Assembly: GCA_948470475.1 (NCBI GenBank)
Contig: OX419346.1
Span: 2,373,731-2,437,730 of the forward strand
Source: Galaxea fascicularis
Lineage: Eukaryota; Cnidaria; Anthozoa; Scleractinia; Euphylliidae
Length of the DNA stretch: 64,000 nucleotides
Direction of reading: 5' to 3'
Shown: positions 23,291-34,700 of the stretch, one piece after another
How the letters are laid out: the number at the start of each line of letters is the position of its first letter
Position numbering within the stretch: the stretch's first letter is position 1
Notes under the pieces: model-generated
What the model was told of the DNA's origin: nothing
Seen by the model: only the letters and a program-made list of their open reading frames with translations
Databases searched by the model: none
Program-made: the position numbers and the translations under genes

Positions 23291-24106
23291 TCATTGGGGC
23301 CTCAAGACTTTTCCAAAAGTTTCTTTAAAAATGTTTTCAATTGCAGCTTTGCCACTCTCTGTTAAAGTTCTTGTCCCGATTCCTGTGAAATTTAACGTCA
23401 GTCTTGGCACGTGTTTGTAAGATACAAATTTTTTCTCGCGATAATCATACTTCTGCCATGAACTGTTAAAAACGTCGAATACGTAAACTGGCTTCTTAGC
23501 GTCAATAGCCATCTGCACGGCCCATCCTGTGCCACCTTCAATTATACTTCGACTGGCACTAAGTCGTCCGATTGCAAACACGCCATTGGTGTCTTTCACT
23601 TGGTACCAGTTACGGCGAAGAAGACTGTTCACGAAGGCTTTACTGGTTGGAAAATGTCTCTTTAAAGTCCTGTTAGCTTTATGCAAAAACTCATCAGCCT
23701 GTTTCAACTGTTTTTCGGATAGAACGACCCTAGCGCTGTTTTTCCTGCCATGAGTATCGAAGGAAAACACTTTCACGCGAACTCCGAACTTGGCGCCTAA
23801 ATTTTGCCAGTACAAATCACTCCCATTTGCACCGCCCGAGAAAAGCGTGTAGTTATTTGGATTCTCCAGATAACGTCTTTCCACTCTGAGCAAAGTGTCC
23901 TCCAAAGAAATGATTGCTTCTTCGTCCAGATCAAAGTCGTTGCGATCAAAACATTCTTCTTCGTCCAAAATATTCCAACTAGCCGCCATTTTTGAAATAG
24001 TTTCCCGACACACCCTGACCCCCTGCGCGCATGATCTGAAGATTTCGTTCCGCCATTTTGAATCTCGAGAAGACCCTGGGGACGAGGTCAGGACAAACGA
24101 CACCAT
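23291..24106 (-). CDS. single-exon Rossmann/SLOG-like protein, unknown function
   Basis: An intact 271-codon frame with no introns, unlike its neighbours. The body looks like the SLOG/LOG-DprA nucleotide-binding fold: TLFSGGANGSD (about 86-96) as the glycine-rich loop, a hydrophobic strand VKVFSFD, WYQVKDTNGVFAIG, then a GGTGWAVQMAIDAKKPVYVF segment and a final FTGIGTRTL motif. The catalytic role is unknown; members of the superfamily bind nucleotides, cytokinin precursors or ssDNA. The start is probably not the first methionine. The in-frame ATG at 23989-23987 (CAAAAATGGCGGCT context) gives 232 residues, MAASWNILDEEECFDR, and the 39 residues before it are poorly constrained and overlap sequence that looks repeat-derived. 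A single-exon gene in an intron-rich region can arise by retroposition or horizontal transfer; neither is shown here. Confidence 0.75.
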   Translation of the reverse strand: MVSFVLTSSPGSSRDSKWRNEIFRSCAQGVRVCRETISKMAASWNILDEEECFDRNDFDLDEEAIISLEDTLLRVERRYLENPNNYTLFSGGANGSDLYWQNLGAKFGVRVKVFSFDTHGRKNSARVVLSEKQLKQADEFLHKANRTLKRHFPTSKAFVNSLLRRNWYQVKDTNGVFAIGRLSASRSIIEGGTGWAVQMAIDAKKPVYVFDVFNSSWQKYDYREKKFVSYKHVPRLTLNFTGIGTRTLTESGKAAIENIFKETFGKVLRPQ

Positions 24107-24409
24107 ATCTAAAGTAATTTCAGATCCTCAGTAAAGTTTAGGGCAAGAATAATTAATAAAAAAATAAGTAAAATTTATTTAGCGCAAATTACATAAGATC
24201 AAAAGCTTTTTTTTTTTTTTTACAGTGCCCTGGGACCAGACTCCTTAGTGGGGAATAGGGCGAGTACTCGAGGAACGGAAAAGAAAAAAAGAAGAAGAAG
24301 AAAACTTGAGTTCCGTAACTAAGTTTCGTCATAAGATAGCCTGAGGCCGATTTTGTCTCCCGTTCCTCCATTGTTCGCCATGTTTCCCACAAAGGAGCCT
24401 GGGACCCGT

Positions 24410-24621
24410 TTCTCGAAAGTCCCGGTAACCATTTTTGAACTTAAAATCTCAATAAAAGTAGGGTGTGTTCTGACCTCTAATGAAGTCCATTTTGTTTTTT
24501 TAGCTGATAACTTTACTGCATAATTTTCAAAACTTTTGAAACTCCCATGTGGAATGGAAAACAAAACTGCTTAACGGGCCCGGTAATTACCGGGAGCTTC
24601 GAGAAACGACCCCTTGGTCCC
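24410..24621. mobile_element. MITE family CCCGTTTCTCGA, copy 3
   Basis: CTGGGACCCGTTTCTCGAAA at the left faces TTCGAGAAACGACCCC and GGTCCCAG at the right. The arms share CCCGG inside. Same family as 6792-7022 and 17452-17661 by its ends; the middle is different, which is usual for MITE subfamilies. Confidence 0.7.
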
Positions 24622-24624
24622 AGC

Positions 24625-25357
24625 GGGCCATTATAAAAAAGAAAAAGAAAATAAAACTGAAAAAGTTCTCTCGTTAAAATATTACCTAGAAATCAACAGC
24701 TCTCAAAAAGCTATCTTATACCTTAAAGCAAAATGCGGCGACGCGTTTTTAATACATTAACAATAATAAATTGTTATAAATAACAAATATCCAGACGGTA
24801 AAATGGTAGCAATGAGAATTAAAATTGTTAGCAATTTCCGCCGTGTGTCAAAACACGATGGTCTTCGAACGCAATAATGAACGTATGGCCGTGCCCATTT
24901 TGCACCCATGAAAAGTTAAGTTTTTCCCCTTCCCCCTACGCGTCGACAAACTAGTTATTGCCAATGGAAACTCAACTTTGGGAATTTTCAAACAATAGCT
25001 TGTTCAGTCCAAACATACACCAATATGTATACAAGCTCTTCCTATAATCCATATCACGATGATTACACGAACAGTCCCGAACTTTGCCGGAGATTTCCGT
25101 ACATATTTCCACAATTTCTAAAGGTCCAAACAATTCCAGATATTTTAAATAATTGAGCACTCAAACTCGAGCACAAGTGATGCAATTTCTAGCCTACTAT
25201 TTGCCGTCACTGAATAAATTTAAATCCAGTTTGGTTGCCACCAACTGGCCGTCAAGGATGCGATTATGAAGTACATACGTTAGGGCGATGTTTTCAATCA
25301 GCTGGTGGTTTCACTCACATGCGGTGCGGAAGAGTTAGCATACAAAACAACTAATCC
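24625..25357. other. spacer before PM20D1, nothing recognised
   Basis: AT-rich spacer between the MITE and the 3' end of the PM20D1-like gene. A 62-codon minus open frame near 24972-25160 has no family resemblance. Confidence 0.4.
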
Positions 25358-28085
25358 TCAGAGTTCGCTATGCGGCTTATCAAGGACTACACTTGCAGCA
25401 TCAGCATTCCTCATCAAATGATAAAAATAGTTGATTGTTTTCTCGTAGTTCCTGACCCCAAGTCTTTCGTTGAAGCCGTGTATTCGTTTCGTGTCTTCGG
25501 GTGTGAGAATGGACGGCATAAACCTGTAGACCGCGTCTGTCAGCTCCAGATAGTGCTTGGTGTCCGTGTTTGCGATCATGAGTCCTGGAAGTTAAAGTGA
25601 GACCTGTTAACACTACTGCGTCAAGGTCTTACAATGCTGGTCGTTAAACCATAGTTAGTAGCACGATAAAGGGCACGCGCGCAAAAACTCTGACCGCGGG
25701 TTACCAGTCTCGTTCCTGTGCCGAAACACAAAGAGCATGATCGTGGAGGTTTGGAACGAAGCGCGATTAACTATGGTTCACAGGAGACTGTTGTCTCATT
25801 CGCCCGACAAGGCCGATCTGGCACGACGGTAGACGTACACCTGATTTCCATTTTTTTTTAGATTGGTTTTGCTGATTTTTAGTGGTATTTTGTTCCGTTC
25901 TCCTAGTTTAGCTCACAATTATGGTCTCACTACATACGCTCTTAGATTTTAATTTCAACAGCTGGCGTCATGGAAACGCAACTGCAAAGAGCAAACTAAT
26001 AAGGTATTTATTACCTGGCGAAACACCAATATCTGGAAACACTTGACGCACACTTTGAGATATGACCTGAAGATGAGAGAACGAAATACAACAATGCAAG
26101 CGTGCACACTTGCAGGTTATTAAGATAAAAAAAACAGAAAGAAAGCAGCAAAACGCGAAGAAAACTTCGCATTTAAATCTTGGCTTCAGAGCTTAATATT
26201 TTTTGTTACTAGCACGAAAACTTAGACACGGTGCAAACCTTCATAGTCTTCGCATCGAGTTTTTGCGTGGCGGAAAATTTTCGCGCGCGCTTGCGCGTCC
26301 CGCGTGTTTTGCTCGACGTAATAGAGCGCCTGTCTGCTGTTAAGAGAGTGCGTAAACAAGTCCGTTTATACGAGAAAGACTTATCAAAACATCACCTGGA
26401 AACCAAACGCAAGCTTGTCCCATCTGGAGACAGGAGAGGGTTCAGCAGATTGCATAACACGGATGTCCACACGATCATCGTTTATACAGCGTCGGTCATG
26501 TTCGATTACCTGGTTGTCAAAATGATTCTCTCTTGAAACACACGTCATTACACTTCATTGAAACACACTTGATCTGGTCTGGAATAACGTTCTCCTAGTA
26601 TTCTCTAATAACAAATATACATTTATTTCACGAAAATCAGTTCAACGTAAGTTTTCAAGTGCGCCTTACAAAGAAAGCTTTACAATTCTAAATCTTTATA
26701 ACTATAAATTGTTTACAAGTCTAAATCTACTAAAATCAAATTAAATGTTCGTTTTTGAGGAAAGGAAAAACCGGTGGGAGTACTCGGAGAAAAACCTCTC
26801 GGTGCAGAGTGGAGAACCAACAAACGCAGCCCACTTCTGACGCCGAGTCCAGGAATCGAACCCAGGACACATTGGTGAAAGGCGAGCGCCAATCCTGCTC
26901 CCACGTGACTTTGTGACCTCCGTCTTGATTGAAGAATTAGGATAAAAGAAGTATATTCTATCATTAAGCGATTCAAACTAATGTGATCTAACCTCTTTCA
27001 GCGTATTTCCAGGATGAACCCGATGATTAACTGTGACTTTCGCTGACGATGCGATCACGTTTGCCTGACAAAATTGAAAAAAAAATGTTACACGAATCAC
27101 TTGAGGGTAGAACAACCCTCCGAAATTATTTGTTCCATTCGAGGAAGAGAATTTTCAGTTTTGTGAGGCGAGAGCAGATTCTTCTCGGTTGACCTTGTTG
27201 GTGATGACTGGAGTAGGAGTTTCTCAAACAGAATGACCCAGAAGCCTTTTGTTTGCAGGTTGTCCGTTCTGTTGACTTGAGTTTGAGGCTTACCTTGGGG
27301 TGGGTGAGGAGGGGGTCTTTCTTTTCCTTCCTCTCCTCCCTCTCCTTCCTCTCCTCTCCTCCCTCTCCCCCATCCTTATTCTCAATCCAACCCACCCCCC
27401 CCCCCTTAGGAAATCCTGATACTTAGGTCAGTACCGTTCTTTTGAATTTAATGTTACTTAGCGACAACACTGTTATATCCTTCACCGTGCAATTATACTC
27501 CAACCACGTTCCAAGGAACGTTAATGATCACACGGACATAAACTCTCAGAGTAGAAAAAGCTTATTGATGAGGAAGAAACACTCTCAGAGGAAAACGGAC
27601 TTGTTTTGGCTTTTATATTTTGTTGTGACGTGGGGATCACACACATGTAACAAGTTTAAAACTAGACAAAGAGGTTACCAGAGAGATCTTCTGATTATAT
27701 AAGCCGTTGCGTGTTTCCACTGAATTCACTCGCTCTTTCTCGGAATAAAGATCAAGTTGAGTTTGCAGACTTGTGGAGCTCTTTGTACGTTCATAAGCGT
27801 GAACTCTTCAACACTTATTAACACCTGTTAATGGCAAAAAGTGTGAAAAAAGAAAGAGCTACATTACAAACCTTTGTGCCCGCGTTAAACTGAGTAACAG
27901 CTGTTGTTGTTCGCAGAAAAGCGTTAGTAGAAGGCTTCCCCTCCAGCACTCTGTATTTTTTAAAACATACGCAGAAAATAAATAGGCACGTAATGCGTAC
28001 AGATATGGCTTAAGGTTACCGTATACCTTCAGGGGTGTCTCGCGTCCAAGCGATGTAGTGCGTCCCGTTTAATTTGTAAAGGGGG

Positions 28086-28121
<36 letters not shown>

Positions 28122-31100
28122 GAAGTAATACACAACAATTTTGGTATTATCAACAGAGTTGATAATACCAAAATTGCCGTTTAATCTGTAGATCCCTAAA
28201 CCCCTATATCAAATTAAAGCCTATAGAGCTGACTAAGAAACTACACCAATAGTTTTGAAATAAAATGAATTGTCGAATTTTTCAAGACCACTAAATGCAA
28301 GCGTCCGAATCACCTTTTCAAAGCCACAAGTCAAAGCGAATTAATTTTTGTTTTTCACAAATTGAATTTGCTCCTCAGTTTCTGGACCCAAAGCGCTACA
28401 AAAACGTGTCTGCGTTTTGCCATACTCAGTTACGGTGAAAAGTTATAGAAAATGTTCGAAAAAGTATCAGAAAAATGTGAAGTGATCGCACAAAAATCGC
28501 TCTCGGAGGAAAACTACTTCGAAGTAAACAATTCGCAGACACCTTTTTGTTGTTTACAGAACCTCCAAATTTTTAAAATTTCTGGGAGACGATACCCCCA
28601 GAACCCCCTACAAGGCTGCTGCCTTCGGTACTCCCGATAATGTCCCCCGTTACAAAAATCCTAGCTAGTCAAAATTTGAGGCAAACGAACAAATTCCCTT
28701 TGAGTTTTAACCCTTTAAAGTGTCCCCTTCAAGTGAAAAAACTGATTCGAGAAATCAGCGCTAAGAATGTCAATCAAAAGGGTAAGTTCTTACTTCCGGT
28801 CAAAACGTAAAACCGCCTTTTCTCCGCCAATATTTAGTCTTTTTTGCCGATCTGAAGGTATGCGGTAACCTTGAAACAAAAAATGAGCATTTGGTTACTT
28901 ATTTCATAATAGCAGTAATTGACAATAACCATTAATAATGATGACAGCACTTATTCCCTTACAAAAGGCAACTTACTTTATAAAAATAGGGCTGAAAAGC
29001 CATAAATTAGCCACAATAATCCGCAGATAAACTGGTACCTGAAAAGAAAGGCAAATTGTCTTAGGAAAGCAGATTAAACATGTCATCTTTGGATCAGGTG
29101 TCACCTCTTAGCTGAGACAGAGTGTAGAAGTCTGCTGCTCCATTAATTTCTTAGTTTTTGTTTCAATTCATAACGTATATCAAACACTTGAGACAGAGTT
29201 TCATCGGCCATCCAAACACCTCGAATTCCGTCAAAAATATTCCGCTACACGTCGTATTTTCAACTCTCTTCTCGGTGTTTGGATAATTCCCGATGAAACA
29301 CTGTCTCATGTGTTTGATATATTACATAAACAATATTCCCATGCAATTTTCACCTGAGGAGCAAAGCTTTCAAACATCTCCTGAACTGGACCAGATGAAT
29401 CGAACACAACAGGCATTGGACAAGCTTCTAACCTGAGCGATCAAATAAACACTGATTGAATGAATGAAGGGGTATTAGCAGACATAAGAAAACATCTGGT
29501 TCCATGTCTTGTTGAAAAAAAGCTGGCAAAGTGGAAGGATTAACTAGTATTTAAAGTACCAGACAGGCAGGACACCCTGTGCTTTTTGATCACATTGTAG
29601 TTCAATCAATCAACAAATCAGTGATGAAGGACTGGGAGAGACAAAAAACATTCAAGAGAACTGATTGGCCATTACTTATTGACTAATCAACTGTCTGGCT
29701 GACTAGTTGAGTGATTAAAAAATAAATACTTAATTCACCATTCCCCTAGAGGGGCTTTTCAGGGCCAATGAAACAAATAATACAAATGAAAATAATAGAG
29801 TTAAGAATCAACTGGGGGGAGGCAGACCAGTTGGCTATTTACATGGATGACCGAGGAGTTGAACCAGGCACTAACCCAGAACAACACCAGCTAGTGGCTA
29901 GAGCGGGATTTGAACCCGGGTTACCGCATTGAAATCCAGTGCCCTAAACCACTCAGCCATCCTGCCTCCACCCATTAACTGACTTACTTATTGCGTGATT
30001 AACTGACTGACTGACTGACTGACTGACTGACTGACTGACTTACTTAGCTACAGCTTTGGACATGATGCCAATACATGTTTCTGGTGGAGGCATAGATGAA
30101 TGTCCTGCAGAAGTGTGGACACTCAGTTGTGCCGTGATGTAACCCTTCTCTGCCACGCCAATTCTAGAAGCAGCAAAATACCGGTAATGTTATTAAATAA
30201 TTAACATTTAGTATCTCATTTTTTAGTCTACAAAGCTTACTGGTGGTACAGTTGTGGCATAGCATCTCAAAGCTGTGAAATCAGTAGTGAATAATACAGA
30301 TTTGTTGCAAAGAATCTTACTAATAAACAGTTCACTAAAATGAGACGTTTTGCTACATCAAATTGGATCTGGATGTGTGGGACACATTAGAAATTGTCTT
30401 GCATAATACAACATTTCTGGTGACACTATGAATTAGGTTATTATTACTGGTGCTCACAAAGCATATGGCATCCTCATGCCAGGGATGGCATTCTCCACAA
30501 TCACTGTTCCTTCATCCACTATAAATTCCAGGGTCACTTCCTGAGATTTTAAATATACTGCAATTTGCATGGCTCCATCAATTCCTTCAACCTAGTGACA
30601 AGAAGAATGTAAAAAACAATTAGGACGCCACAAGCTACGTTTCTTGAGTAAAGGGCAATCAAAAAGAGAAGATGGTCCCAAAGAAATTATACATTCAAAT
30701 TATGGTTGCTGACAAATAATTTTTGAGAGTATAAAAACCTTCCAAAACAAACAAGGAATCAGGGGCATACTTGTCTTTATCTTTGTGGACCAAGATTGTA
30801 CAAGAGTGAAACATATATAGCTCATTGGTAAACAAGAGCTGGCACGCACCAAGAGATTGCAGTACACCAAGGGGTGACAAATGGAACCTATAAAATCTTG
30901 AGTCTCGTAACCTTTTCATCTGATCTCAAAATCTCAACAGCTTTTGTGAAGAGTCTCAGAGTCTTGTTTATAATGCATTTATTTTGGTCTCGAAGTCTTT
31001 CATGTTTGGGTTCAGTCTTGGATTTTCAAACAAGGGTCTTGGTGTCTTGGCAAGTCTTGGATTTATTTTTTATGGGGAGCAGGGTTGGCGCAGTGGTGAG

Positions 31101-32236
31101 AGCACTCGCCTTCCACCAATGTGTCTCAGGTTCGATTCCCGGACTCAGCATCATAAGTGGCCTGAGTTTGTTGGTTCTCTACTCTGCTCCGAGAGGTTTT
31201 CTCCGGGTACTTCGGTTTTCCCCCCTCCTCAAAAACCAATATTTGATTTACAGTCTCCCCAATTAGTAGAGCACTGGTGTTCAGCTAGAATGATTTGAGA
31301 CTTATATAAAGTTATTATTATTATTATTATTATTATCATTACCATTTGCCACCCCTAAACAAGCATTCACCTCTTGTCATTCAAGGTTACACTACCCAAT
31401 AATTGTCCCTTACCTCCTCATCATGTCCAAATGCAAGGAAAAAGCTGCGTTGTGGTTTGTGGCCTTGTTTGAGAAGAAATTTTAAGGCTTCTAGTGAACC
31501 CTGTTAAAAGTAACGAAAAGACTGGAAATTTTCTTACCATCTATAGTCACTGTGATCTCTGTCATTCCATATTTAAAATTTGGAAGGAAGGAATAAATGA
31601 TGACCAGTTTCCAACACCAGCAACACAACACTAGGACTAACCATGACTCCATTTTTTACGTCTAATGTTCCCCTGCCCCAAAAGTACCCATCCTGGACAC
31701 GTCCCTCAAAAGGGGGTACTTCCCATGATTCATTGGAGGCTGGTACTACATCCAGGTGACTTGCAATGAGGTAAGGTTTTAGGGTGGCATCACCTCCTTT
31801 TACAAACAGCAGTAAGCTGTAATTGCCAATAACTCTATGCTCTACAAGGGGATGGTTGATGATGTCTGAAAATTCTGTAAAAAGAACAACACAATAACTG
31901 CTTTCCAAGTATTACCACGTGACTTTGTGACTTCACCAGCTCAGAAGTACACAAGCATCCTGTAAATTTATTCTACTGACCTTTTAGAATAAACTGAAGA
32001 AATCTATAAAGTTCCTCCCGACTGTAATTTCCAACATTGTACGAAACTGTTTCGAATGTGATCGCTTTTTGGAATCTCTTCGTGATGGTTTCATCTGCAT
32101 TTATATAATCTATATCACTAGACAGGCATGGAACAGAAGCTGTTGGGTGATGAGAAAACATCACCGTCCGAGCAATGATGATTAAAACAATGATAAAAAC
32201 AGCTGCAAGAATAAAGTACGTAAATCGAACCGCCAT
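25358..32236 (-). CDS. PM20D1: M20 peptidase, PM20D1-type N-acyl amino acid synthase/hydrolase
   Basis: PM20D1 is a secreted zinc enzyme of the M20 family that joins fatty acids to amino acids and hydrolyses the products. Twelve exons on the minus strand: 32236-31981, 31865-31642, 31500-31414, 30591-30458, 30163-30044, 29432-29354, 29038-28977, 27950-27872, 27064-26993, 26509-26396, 26066-26015, 25584-25358. All phases agree and give 501 residues, against about 502 in vertebrates. Residues 1-25 form a hydrophobic signal or anchor. Metal and catalytic residues are present: H122 and D124 (SHLDVVPA), D154 (GRGTLDVKN), E188/E189 (GHDEE), D215 (FIVDEG) and H462 (RIHGFNE). [11 protein letters not shown] loop and NHRVHPGNT in the dimerisation domain also match. 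The chain ends HSEL, a possible ER-retrieval signal not expected in a secreted enzyme. The related yeast vacuolar carboxypeptidase S is a less likely assignment. Confidence 0.93.
26722..26912 (-). mobile_element. tRNA-derived SINE (ATT-tail family), copy 1
   Basis: Read on the minus strand, this shares GTTGGTTCTCCACTCTG, GAGGTTTTTCTCCG and the Pol III B-box-like GGTTCGATTCC with copies at 31079-31335 and 61613-61892. It lies in PM20D1 intron 9. The ATT tail is reduced to a few A/T-rich bases. Confidence 0.75.
28012..28872. mobile_element. TIR element AAGGTTACCG.ATACCTTCAG (PM20D1 intron 7)
   Basis: AAGGTTACCGTATACCTTCA at the left is mirrored at the right by CTGAAGGTATGCGGTAACCT, one mismatch in 20. 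About 0.86 kb with no transposase. It contains a perfect 41-bp palindrome at 28136-28176 built on CAATTTTGGTATTATCAAC. It fills most of the intron between PM20D1 exons 7 and 8. Confidence 0.75.
29176..29322. mobile_element. foldback MITE ATATCAAACAC.TGAGACAG (PM20D1 intron 6)
   Basis: ATATCAAACACTTGAGACAG faces CTGTCTCATGTGTTTGATAT, and GTTTCATCGG / CCGATGAAAC and CCAAACACC / GGTGTTTGG pair further in. About 147 bp. Confidence 0.8.
29739..29972 (-). mobile_element. tRNA-like SINE (GGCAGGATGGCTGAGTGG head)
   Basis: On the minus strand the head reads GGCAGGATGGCTGAGTGGTT with box B GGGTTCAAATCCCGC, which resembles a Leu/Ser-type tRNA but lacks the stems of a working tRNA. Downstream lies a non-tRNA body including AAAAGCCCCTCTAGGGG. 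It lies in PM20D1 intron 5. Boundaries are approximate. Confidence 0.55.
30003..30040. repeat. (ACTG)n microsatellite
   Basis: About nine tandem tetranucleotides GACT/ACTG. The run ends a few bases from the donor site of PM20D1 exon 5 (exon end 30044), so the repeat forms the first part of the intron. Confidence 0.9.
31079..31335 (+). mobile_element. tRNA-derived SINE (ATT-tail family), copy 2
   Basis: Plus-strand copy in PM20D1 intron 3. The head GGTTGGCGCAGTGGTGAGAG (box A) and GGTTCGATTCCCGG (box B) are intact. The body has GTTGGTTCTCTACTCTGC and GAGAGGTTTTCTCCGGGTAC, and the end is (ATT)n at about 31312-31337. The best preserved of the copies here. Confidence 0.85.
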
Positions 32237-32344
32237 GTTGATGTCACCTGTTCTGCTTCTCTACACCAGTCTCCGCGCAGCGCAGTTATGTCACGTTCAA
32301 ATGGTGGTCACGCAGTCAGTCACGCCTTTGAAAGGCCCTTGATT

Positions 32345-32518
32345 GAGGGTCCCATATACCACTTTGGAAAATGCATTCACGTAAACGTTCACGATAAAAT
32401 CAAATATCGGCAATCACGAATCACGAATGAACAAATAAACCTAAATCACGTTTCACGAGAAAAAAATGGTCCCAATCACGTTTCACGAAAAAAAGTATAG
32501 GGGACCCTCTTGATTACC
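32345..32518. mobile_element. TIR element just upstream of PM20D1
   Basis: GAGGGTCCCATATACC at the left faces GTATAGGGGACCCTC at the right. TTGATT flanks both ends. The inside repeats AATCACGTTTCACGA. It starts about 110 bp upstream of the PM20D1 start codon, so it may contribute to the promoter. Confidence 0.7.
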
Positions 32519-32519
32519 T

Positions 32520-33800
32520 GGAAGTTGGGACTTGGGAGGGAGACGTAAAATTAAATGAGAAGCGACCCTTTTTGATGTCTCGTGCAAAAAGCTAAATTTT
32601 CTTATTGCTCTCTTCCAGTTTACTCAGTTCAGTGCGTAAAGTCTTTTGCATATCATCGATATTTCCGGTGAAAACACAAGTCTCGGTAAAGAGCTACCTT
32701 AACCATACCTTTGCAAGCATGTTATTTTTCCACGTGTAAAAAACTAAGGGTATTAAACAAATATTGAAGAAAAGAAAACGTTCTAAAATTTAATCTTCGT
32801 CTACGATTTCATCACACAGTTCAGTGCTGACTATTAACAGTTATGAGTTCTGGACAAATTATTAATACTGGATAGTTCCTTCCTACTTAGAAATATCAAC
32901 AAACAATGAGGGCTTGAGCCGCGTTCGTGATCTCTCGATTCTGGAAGAAATATATAAAAGGATTTATAAAAACGCGAAAGGCAATGTCCAAGGAAACTTT
33001 GTTTTCATAGTGGTCTAGAGAATAACCCCTTAATGTATTTAGAATTACTACAGGAACCTGACCAAGCAGTAACACTAGTGAGTACTTAACACCATAACCA
33101 TAACCTTTCTACGCTGGATATTCATTCTATAAATAAAAGTTGTTGTTGTTGTTGTTGTTGTTGTTGATATTGTCGCTTTCTTCTCACACCTATATAAAAC
33201 AAATACGTTCTGCTCCAAAGCTGTACCAGATATTTGGTTGAAGATCGATGGTTTTCACTGTCACCGATTTTTCTTAACTAGCTCAAGCTGTTCAAATATG
33301 ACCTCGTTATTGATAAGGACCACTCCTTTTCCCTTAGTATGAACGTTTCTATTGCTTGACATATCCAGACACCACTCATCCAGATGTATCATGTCCAACG
33401 TCGCGGTATGTGAAAATTTTTTTTCTTATGCGCCTTATTTGCATTTTCAGTTTTGTTTTTCCCCCACTAGCGTTTCCAGTAATGCACCGAAGGGAATTAC
33501 AAGAGTGATCAGAGAAGTCGATCAATCAAACCTGGCAAACTTTGATTTGCAATGCGATGCAGTGGGATATGCGCTGTGCAAAACAAGGGAATTACCTTAA
33601 ATAATTTTTTCTTGATCTCCGGCTCCTCCTTGTCCCTCTCTTCCTCCTCCTCCTTCCACCTTTTGTTCTTATTTCCATGATTGCAATTAGAGTCCTGTGG
33701 CTGCTACTATTTTATTATTTTTTTTTTTAGTTTTTCCATTATGGAGAAACTTATCGTCAAGGGTAAGCAGCTCTTTCCAAAGAGCAACCTAAAAAATTTA
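32520..33800. other. spacer with (GTT)n microsatellite
   Basis: No gene recognised. A (GTT)n run of about nine units lies near 33136-33166. An 82-codon plus open frame near 33352-33600 has no family match that I recognise. Confidence 0.4.
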
Positions 33801-33803
33801 TAT

Positions 33804-33876
33804 CGCCCAACGTGGGGCGTGAACCCACGACCCTGAGATTAAGAGTCTCATGCTCTACCGACTGAGCTAGCCGGGC
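33804..33876 (-). tRNA. tRNA-Lys(CTT), damaged T loop
   Basis: A 73-nt cloverleaf with anticodon CTT in loop CTCTTAA and a full acceptor stem. The T loop reads TTCACGC instead of TTCGAGC, changing the invariant A58 and the internal promoter B box. A T6 run follows the 3' end, as a Pol III terminator. It is probably inactive or weak. Confidence 0.75.
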
Positions 33877-34262
33877 GGTTATTGTATAGAAAAAGAGAAC
33901 CTCAAAAGTAACCTCTTTTTAAGCAGCCGAACTCTCCAACCAGGTGAAAAATGACAGATGACGCACCCTTTAAAACTGATGCCTACAGCACATCCTCCTC
34001 CTCCTCCTGTTAGTCTCTTCCTCTTACTTCTTCTTCTTCTTTAACATGCTGTGATCCACCTGTTAATTATTTTCCTTCTCCGCGTTTTCCTTCCCTCCTC
34101 CTCCACCTCCGCCTACTTCTTGTTCTTCTTCTAATTCATTGAATATGCCTTGATAAAATTATTGCCTTGCGGCTGTTTTAAAGTTAAACAAATTTTGATG
34201 ACTGGGAAAGAGTTATACTCCGAAACGAGTGGTCATATTTTTAAAATGACCTTCTCGTTGCC

Positions 34263-34333
34263 GCCCGGCTAGCTCAGTCGGTAGAGCATGAGACCTAATC
34301 TCAGGGTCGTGGGTTAGAGCCCCACGTTGGGCG
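34263..34333 (+). pseudogene. tRNA-Lys pseudogene, anticodon loop deleted
   Basis: The same tRNA in the opposite orientation, 71 nt. Two bases are missing from the anticodon loop (GAGACCTAATCTC), which removes CTT, and the T loop reads TTAGAGC. It cannot make a lysine tRNA. Confidence 0.85.
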
Positions 34334-34357
34334 ATACAAGTTTTAGGTTGCTCTTTA

Positions 34358-34635
34358 AGGCCGATTTACACGGTACGACTTTTGCTTACGGCTGTCGCAT
34401 GCAACTTCTGTAGCGCGCACTGCTCGCGCCATGCAAAAAATCGTATACGACACTTGTCATTCAATTTACCTATACTTACGACTGTCGTATGGTTTTAAAA
34501 CAAGATTCAAAATCCTACGACAAATTTTAGGTCGCGTGCGTCTGTGGTAGAGAAGTTGTAGGAGCATTCACACGGCACAACTTTGTTCTAATACGCCAAG
34601 ACACGCGCGACAAATCGTATCGTGTAAATCGGCCC
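34358..34635. mobile_element. MITE with TTA target duplication (AGGCCGATTTACAC ends)
   Basis: AGGCCGATTTACACGGTACG at the left faces CGTATCGTGTAAATCGGCCC at the right. TTA flanks both sides (34355-34357, 34636-34638). 278 bp; the 3-bp TTA duplication fits PIF/Harbinger. It separates two tRNA-Lys copies. Confidence 0.8.
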
Positions 34636-34700
34636 TTAGAAAGAGCGGCTTACCCTTTAGTTTGTCCATAATGGAAAAACTAAAAAAAGAAACAGGCTGT

